Part shown: piece by piece, positions 59,562 to 64,000 of the stretch
Numbering within the stretch: position 1 is the first letter of the stretch
How the letters are laid out: each line of letters opens with the position of its first letter
Assembly (NCBI RefSeq): GCF_947489365.1
Contig: NZ_CANLDB010000002.1
Span: 620,001-684,000 of the forward strand
Direction: 5' to 3'
DNA: 64,000 nt
Source: an uncultured Nocardioides sp.
Lineage (GTDB): Bacteria > Actinomycetota > Actinomycetes > Propionibacteriales > Nocardioidaceae
Position numbers and translations under genes: made by a program
Notes under the pieces: model-generated
The model's database searches: none
What the model was told of the DNA's origin: nothing
The model's input: only the letters and a program-made list of their open reading frames with translations

Positions 59562-60476
59562 GTGCCGAACACCGCGATCCCCGCGCCGCACGAGCTGCGG
59601 ACCCACGACGGCCTCCGGCTCGCCGTCCGCGTGGACGGGCCCGCCGACGCGCCGCTGACCGTCGTCCTCGCCCACTGCTGGACCGCCGACCGGGAGGACT
59701 GGCACCACCAGGTCCACGACCTCCTCGCGGCGTACGGCGGCCGCGTCCGCGTCCTCACCTGGGACGCGCGGGGCCACGGAGCCTCCGACGCCGCCCCGGT
59801 GGGGGCCTGCACGATCGCGAACCTGGGCCGTGACCTCGGCGACCTCCTCGACGCCTTCGCGCCCACCGGCCCGCTCGTGCTCGCCGGCCACTCCATCGGC
59901 GGGATGACGCTGATGGCCCTGGCCGAGCAGCGGCCCGACCTCGTGGCCCGCACCGTCGGCGTCCTGTTCTGCGCGACCGCCTGCGGCGGGCTCGACGCCA
60001 TCACGCTCGGGCTGCCCGGGACCGGCGGCGAGCGGGTCCGCGCGCAGATCCCCCGCCTGCTCGCCTCCCGGGCTCGGCTGCTGTCGCGCTCCAAGCGCCG
60101 CCGGACGCCGCTCACCGAGCGGGCCGTCGTCCGCCGCTACCTCTTCGGCGACCTCAAGCCGCCCCGCGACGTCGGGCTGGTCGTCGACCAGATCATCAAC
60201 TGCCCGCCGGCGACCATGGAGGGCTTCTACCGCGACCTCATGCGCCACGACCGGGGCGCGGCCTGCGCGGCGTACGCCGGCGCCGCGGTCACCGTCGTCG
60301 TCGGCTCGGCGGACCGGCTGACGCCCCGGCGCTTCGCCCGCGCGATCGCCGAGGCCAGCCCCGGTTCCCGGCTGCTGGTCGTGCCCGGCGCCGGCCACAT
60401 GCTCCCCCTGGAGCGCCCCCGCGTCGTGAGCGACCTGCTCGGCGAGCTGGTGGACGGGGCGCTGGCGCGCCCCTGA
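59562..60476 (+). CDS. Alpha/beta hydrolase
   Basis: 'TVVLAHCWTADREDW', 'TWDARGHGASD', 'LVLAGHSIGGMTLMALAEQ', 'VPGAGHMLPLERP'. Confidence 0.93.
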   Translation: MPNTAIPAPHELRTHDGLRLAVRVDGPADAPLTVVLAHCWTADREDWHHQVHDLLAAYGGRVRVLTWDARGHGASDAAPVGACTIANLGRDLGDLLDAFAPTGPLVLAGHSIGGMTLMALAEQRPDLVARTVGVLFCATACGGLDAITLGLPGTGGERVRAQIPRLLASRARLLSRSKRRRTPLTERAVVRRYLFGDLKPPRDVGLVVDQIINCPPATMEGFYRDLMRHDRGAACAAYAGAAVTVVVGSADRLTPRRFARAIAEASPGSRLLVVPGAGHMLPLERPRVVSDLLGELVDGALARP

Positions 60477-60482
60477 GCCGAG

Positions 60483-60530
60483 TCGGCACGTCTGCGCACC
60501 TGACGGGCCTCGAGTCGGCACGTCTGCGCA
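60483..60530. repeat. Second locus of the 32-bp repeat (two TCGGCACGTCTGCGCA copies)
   Basis: Copies at 60483 and 60515, again 32 bp apart. Confidence 0.95.
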
Positions 60531-60534
60531 GCCC

Positions 60535-60876
60535 TCAGGCGGCGTCCACCCGGCGCCGTCCGACGTGGACGACGCCGTCGACCACCTGCACCGGGTACGC
60601 CGGGACCGCGGCGTGGTCGTCGTCCAGGCAGCGGCCGGTGCGCAGGTCGAAGGCGTGGCCGTGGCGGGGTGAGCCGACGAACGGGACGCCGTCGCGGACG
60701 CCGACCACGCCCCGGTTCATCGTCGCCGCGTGGTCGAACGGGTCGTGGTTGCCGACGGCGTACACCTCGTCGGCGGACGTCCGGAACAGCGCTAGCGCCT
60801 GCCCGTGGGCGAGCGCGACCGCGCCGCACCCGAGGTGCAGGTCCTCGAGCCGGCACACCGGCTGCCACTCGGTCAC
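60535..60876 (-). CDS. nirD: Nitrite reductase small-subunit (NirD)-like Rieske-fold protein, no adjacent nirB
   Basis: 'WQPVCRLEDLHLGCGAVALAHGQALALFRTSADEVYAVGNHDPFDHAATMNRGVVGVRDGVPFVGSPRHGHAFDLRTGRCL'. Confidence 0.82.
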   Translation of the reverse strand: MTEWQPVCRLEDLHLGCGAVALAHGQALALFRTSADEVYAVGNHDPFDHAATMNRGVVGVRDGVPFVGSPRHGHAFDLRTGRCLDDDHAAVPAYPVQVVDGVVHVGRRRVDAA

Positions 60877-60959
60877 CCCCGCGACGCTAGGGCCGCGCGG
60901 CCGCGCGGAGGTGACCGAGGCGTTTCGTCGTGTAACAGGGACGCAACAACCGTCCGGGC

Positions 60960-62063
60960 TCAGCCCAGGTCGACGATCGCGGCGACCGGTCCGCCGCCCT
61001 CCGGGCCCTGATGGGCCGCGGAGACCGACACGAAGACGGCCGGGTCGCCGGTGACCGCGGCGGTGACGCCACCGACGGCCGCCTTGATCTGGCGGTGCCA
61101 GTGCACGTCGGAGTCGTCGAGCATCGCGTTGCGGCGCCCACGGACCTTGCCGTCGGACGACGTCTCGCACTTGAGGAAGACGTTCACCAGCCTGCCGTCG
61201 AGGTCCGCGGTGCGCGGGCGCTCGGGCAGGTCGAGGCCAGCGTCGCGGATGGCGTCCCAGATGCCGTCGGCGTCGAGGGCGTCGTCCATGACGGAGTGGC
61301 CGATGCGGTAGCGGCCACCGACACCGTGGGCGTTGCCGACCACGACGACCTGGGCGCGGTCGAGCTCGACGCCCGAGGAGCAGGAGGCGACGCTGGAGAA
61401 GAGGCCCCGGTCCTTGAGGACCTCGGAGTCGTCGGGCATCTCGATCTCGCCGAGCGCGACGGCGATGCCCAGGGCCGTGCCGCCGTTGGAGACGTCCATC
61501 GAGTGCAGCGTGTCCTCGGTGAAGACGGTCTCGCCGCGCGACTTGGCGTCGGCGATCGTCGACAGCGTCAGCAGCGGCGTCTTGGTCTGCACGTAGTGGA
61601 CGTCGGCGACGTCGGTGATGCCCGCGCGCTCCATCGCGACCTCCACGGCGGCGGCGACCTTGGTGATCATCCCGGAGCGGCCGATGTCCTCCGGCAGGAG
61701 GACCTCGCTCATGGCGTATCCGACCGACAGGCGCTTGTCGTCGCTCGGGGTGACGTCCTCGGGCGGCACGGTCGCGAAGATGGTGGCGTGGGGGCTGATG
61801 ACGCCGTCGGTGCCGCCGGACCACACGATCGGGACGTCCTTGACCTGCTCGGCCGGGGCGCCCTTCTCGACCAGCACCTCGCGGAACGCGCGGTCGGCGA
61901 TGATCCGGGTGTAGTCGTTGACGCCGCCGTTGCCCTCCGTCTTGCCGATGATCGCGATCACGCGGTCGGCGTGGAGCGTGCCGTCGTCGATGAGCTTCGC
62001 CATCTCGCTGGCGTCGGCGACGGAGTGGATGGGGACCTTGCGTACTTCGATGGCGTCGGGCAT
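60960..62063 (-). CDS. Ring-opening amidohydrolase (cyanuric acid hydrolase/barbiturase family)
   Basis: '[30 protein letters not shown]', '[19 protein letters not shown]', '[17 protein letters not shown]', '[22 protein letters not shown]'. Confidence 0.9.
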   Translation of the reverse strand: MPDAIEVRKVPIHSVADASEMAKLIDDGTLHADRVIAIIGKTEGNGGVNDYTRIIADRAFREVLVEKGAPAEQVKDVPIVWSGGTDGVISPHATIFATVPPEDVTPSDDKRLSVGYAMSEVLLPEDIGRSGMITKVAAAVEVAMERAGITDVADVHYVQTKTPLLTLSTIADAKSRGETVFTEDTLHSMDVSNGGTALGIAVALGEIEMPDDSEVLKDRGLFSSVASCSSGVELDRAQVVVVGNAHGVGGRYRIGHSVMDDALDADGIWDAIRDAGLDLPERPRTADLDGRLVNVFLKCETSSDGKVRGRRNAMLDDSDVHWHRQIKAAVGGVTAAVTGDPAVFVSVSAAHQGPEGGGPVAAIVDLG

Positions 62064-62097
62064 GGGTTCCTCTCGTTGGTTCGTCAGGTCGTGCAGG

Positions 62098-63033
62098 TCA
62101 GGCGCGGACGACGACCGTCCCGGCCTCGCCGTGGGCGGCGTCCACGAGGTGGTCGAGGTCGGTGATGACGGCGCGGCTGCCGCCGGCCTCGACGAAGCGG
62201 CAGGCGGCCTCGACCTTCGGGCCCATCGACCCGGCGGCGAACTCGCCGGCCGCGGCGTGGTCGCGCAGCTCGGCGACGGTGACGGTGTGCAGGTCGCGGG
62301 CGTCGGGGGTGCCGTAGCCGAGGACGGCGTACGGGACGTCGGTGCCGATCACGAGGACGTCGGCGCCCACGGTGCGACCGAGCAGGGCGGCGCCGAGGTC
62401 CTTGTCGATGACGGCCTCGACGCCGGTGACGGACCCGTCCTCGCCGCGGACGACGGGGATCCCGCCGCCGCCGTTGGCGACGACGACGTACCCGGCGTCG
62501 ATCAGCGCGGCCGCGGCCGGGGCGTCGAGCACCTCGAGCGGCTCCGGCGAGGCGACGACGCGGCGCCACCCCTTCTCGCCGCGGTCCTCCCAGGTCTCGC
62601 CGTGCTCGACGAGCGCCCGCGCCTGGTCGGCGGGCAGGTAGCGGCCCACCGGCTTGGTCGGACGTCCGAACCCGGGGTCGTCGCCGTCGACGAGGGTGCG
62701 GGTGACGAGGGCGGCGACCGGGCGTCGTACGGCGTGGCGGGCGAGGGCGGCCTCGAGGGCGCAGGTCAGGACGAAGCCGAGGGTGGCCTGGGTCTGGGCG
62801 CCGCACCAGTCCAGCGGGACCGGCGGGACGACGTGCGCGGCGAGGGCGTTCTTGACCAGCAGGTTGCCGACCTGCGGGCCGTTGCCGTGGGTGAGGACGA
62901 CGTCCACCCCGGCCGCCACGAGCGCGGCGACGGACTCGGTCGCGCGGGTGGCGGCGGCGACCTGGTCCTCCGGGCGCGCGCTGCCGTCGGGGCCCGTCAT
63001 GGCGTTGCCGCCGAGTGCCACCAAGACCCGCAT
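62098..63033 (-). CDS. arcC: Carbamate kinase
   Basis: '[12 protein letters not shown]', '[17 protein letters not shown]', '[12 protein letters not shown]', '[14 protein letters not shown]', '[16 protein letters not shown]'. Confidence 0.96.
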   Translation of the reverse strand: MRVLVALGGNAMTGPDGSARPEDQVAAATRATESVAALVAAGVDVVLTHGNGPQVGNLLVKNALAAHVVPPVPLDWCGAQTQATLGFVLTCALEAALARHAVRRPVAALVTRTLVDGDDPGFGRPTKPVGRYLPADQARALVEHGETWEDRGEKGWRRVVASPEPLEVLDAPAAAALIDAGYVVVANGGGGIPVVRGEDGSVTGVEAVIDKDLGAALLGRTVGADVLVIGTDVPYAVLGYGTPDARDLHTVTVAELRDHAAAGEFAAGSMGPKVEAACRFVEAGGSRAVITDLDHLVDAAHGEAGTVVVRA

Positions 63034-63135
63034 GCGCCGAACCTAGTGATCCCGGACACGTCGGGTCGTCGTGGTGGCTGACGACGAGGAGGCCGATCCG
63101 TCGTCAGGTTGTGCCAACGCCGCCGAGGCGACCGG

Positions 63136-63471
63136 TCAGCCCGGGGGCGCCGGCACGAGGGACGCGCCCCCGTGACCGACCTCGTAGCGCAGGTGCGCCG
63201 GACCCTCGCCCGGGGGCAGCAGGATGCTGGCCCCCTGCAGGCCGTCCTGCACGCCGACCCCGATGTGGACCGCACGGTCGGCCGGCACCTCGACGTGGAC
63301 CTGGCCCCAGTAGACGAGGTACTGCCTGCCGTCGACGAACAGGCCGGGCGCGACGCGCGCCCGCAGGGGGGTCCCCCCGAGCACCGCGGTCACCTCGAGG
63401 TGGACGGTGAGGATGCGCTTCGGGCCCTGGTGGAACTCGACGTACGGGATGACGCCCGTCGGGGTGCTCAT
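63136..63471 (-). CDS. Conserved hypothetical protein
   Basis: 'MSTPTGVIPYVEFHQGPKRILTVHLEVTAVLGGTPLRARVAPGLFVDGRQYLVYWGQVHVEVPADRAVHIGVGVQDG'. Confidence 0.65.
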   Translation of the reverse strand: MSTPTGVIPYVEFHQGPKRILTVHLEVTAVLGGTPLRARVAPGLFVDGRQYLVYWGQVHVEVPADRAVHIGVGVQDGLQGASILLPPGEGPAHLRYEVGHGGASLVPAPPG

Positions 63472-63533
63472 GGCCGGAGTCTTCCCTGGCCGGGGCCCTG
63501 TCACACCCGGCCCGGCGCTGCCAGGATGCGGAG

Positions 63534-64000
63534 ATGACGCAGACCGCCGACCGTCCCGTCCGCACCGTCGTGAGCGGCATGTCCTTCACGGAGTGTCCGC
63601 GGTGGCGCCCCGACGAGGACGACGGCGCGGGGCGACTGTGGTTCGCGGACTTCTACACCCACGCCTACTACTCCGTGCGGGAGGACGGCTCCGACCTGCG
63701 CACCGAGATCGAGGTGCCCGGCCAGCCGTCCGGGATCGGGTGGCTGCCCGACGGTCGGGCCGTCTTCGTGTCGATGCGGGACGCCGCGGTGATGCGGCGC
63801 GAGCACGACGGGTCGGTCGTCGTCCACGCCGACGTGTCGGGTCACGTCGGCGGCCACCCCAACGACATGGTCGTCGACGCCGACGGCCGCTGCTGGCTCG
63901 GCGACTTCGGGTTCGACCTCATGGGCGGCGCCGACCTGGCGACCACCGGCCTGCTGCGCGTCGACCCCGACGGGACCGTCACCTCCGTGGCCGAGGACCT
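63534..64000 (+). CDS. SMP-30/gluconolactonase-like protein, truncated by window end
   Basis: 'FTECPRWRPDEDDGAGRLWFADFYTHAYYSV', 'GHPNDMVVDADGRCWLGDFGFDL'. Confidence 0.88.
   Translation, partial: MTQTADRPVRTVVSGMSFTECPRWRPDEDDGAGRLWFADFYTHAYYSVREDGSDLRTEIEVPGQPSGIGWLPDGRAVFVSMRDAAVMRREHDGSVVVHADVSGHVGGHPNDMVVDADGRCWLGDFGFDLMGGADLATTGLLRVDPDGTVTSVAED

Overview
This 64 kb window comes from a very high-GC actinobacterial chromosome; gene content and codon usage look Nocardioides-like, but that is an inference. It is mostly ordinary chromosomal sequence. I saw no transposase, integrase, phage or CRISPR locus.

Contents in order:
- two tandem secreted beta-propeller paralogs (0.1-3.5 kb)
- a Wzx/Wzy-type exopolysaccharide cluster with a sulfotransferase (3.6-12.8 kb)
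- a TetR regulator, pth, rplY/ctc, prs and glmU
- a start/stop-overlapping flavin amine oxidase / neutral ceramidase pair (18.4-22.0 kb), dimethylargininase, and a two-component system
- an odd tRNA-Gln(TTG), an acyltransferase-3/SGNH protein, and LigC and a Prim-Pol separated by a sulfotransferase/glycosyltransferase pair
- two further sulfotransferases, an Eis-like acetyltransferase, msrB, ung, pdxY, ppsA and its regulator, MFS, tRNA-Thr(TGT)
- soxR next to a truncated hydrolase, amidohydrolase, DUF4032, acyl-CoA dehydrogenase, sulfatase
- metallophosphoesterase, rlmB, cysS, C39-like protein, sulfite-oxidase-like molybdoenzyme, ispF
- orphan nirD-like gene, a cyanurate/barbiturate-type ring-opening amidohydrolase with carbamate kinase, and a partial SMP-30 gene.

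The most interesting signals are:
- a polysaccharide-operon frame that stays open antisense through an acetyltransferase gene and ends in an ATGA overlap with the wzy start
- the secreted amine oxidase/ceramidase pair
- a Wzz-like protein with an apparently degenerate kinase-like C-terminus
- the ring-opening amidohydrolase/carbamate kinase pair
- several families of structured intergenic repeats
- a recurrent TANNNT box 6-7 nt before many start codons, suggesting leaderless transcripts.

All homology calls come from reading the translations. No database search was run.
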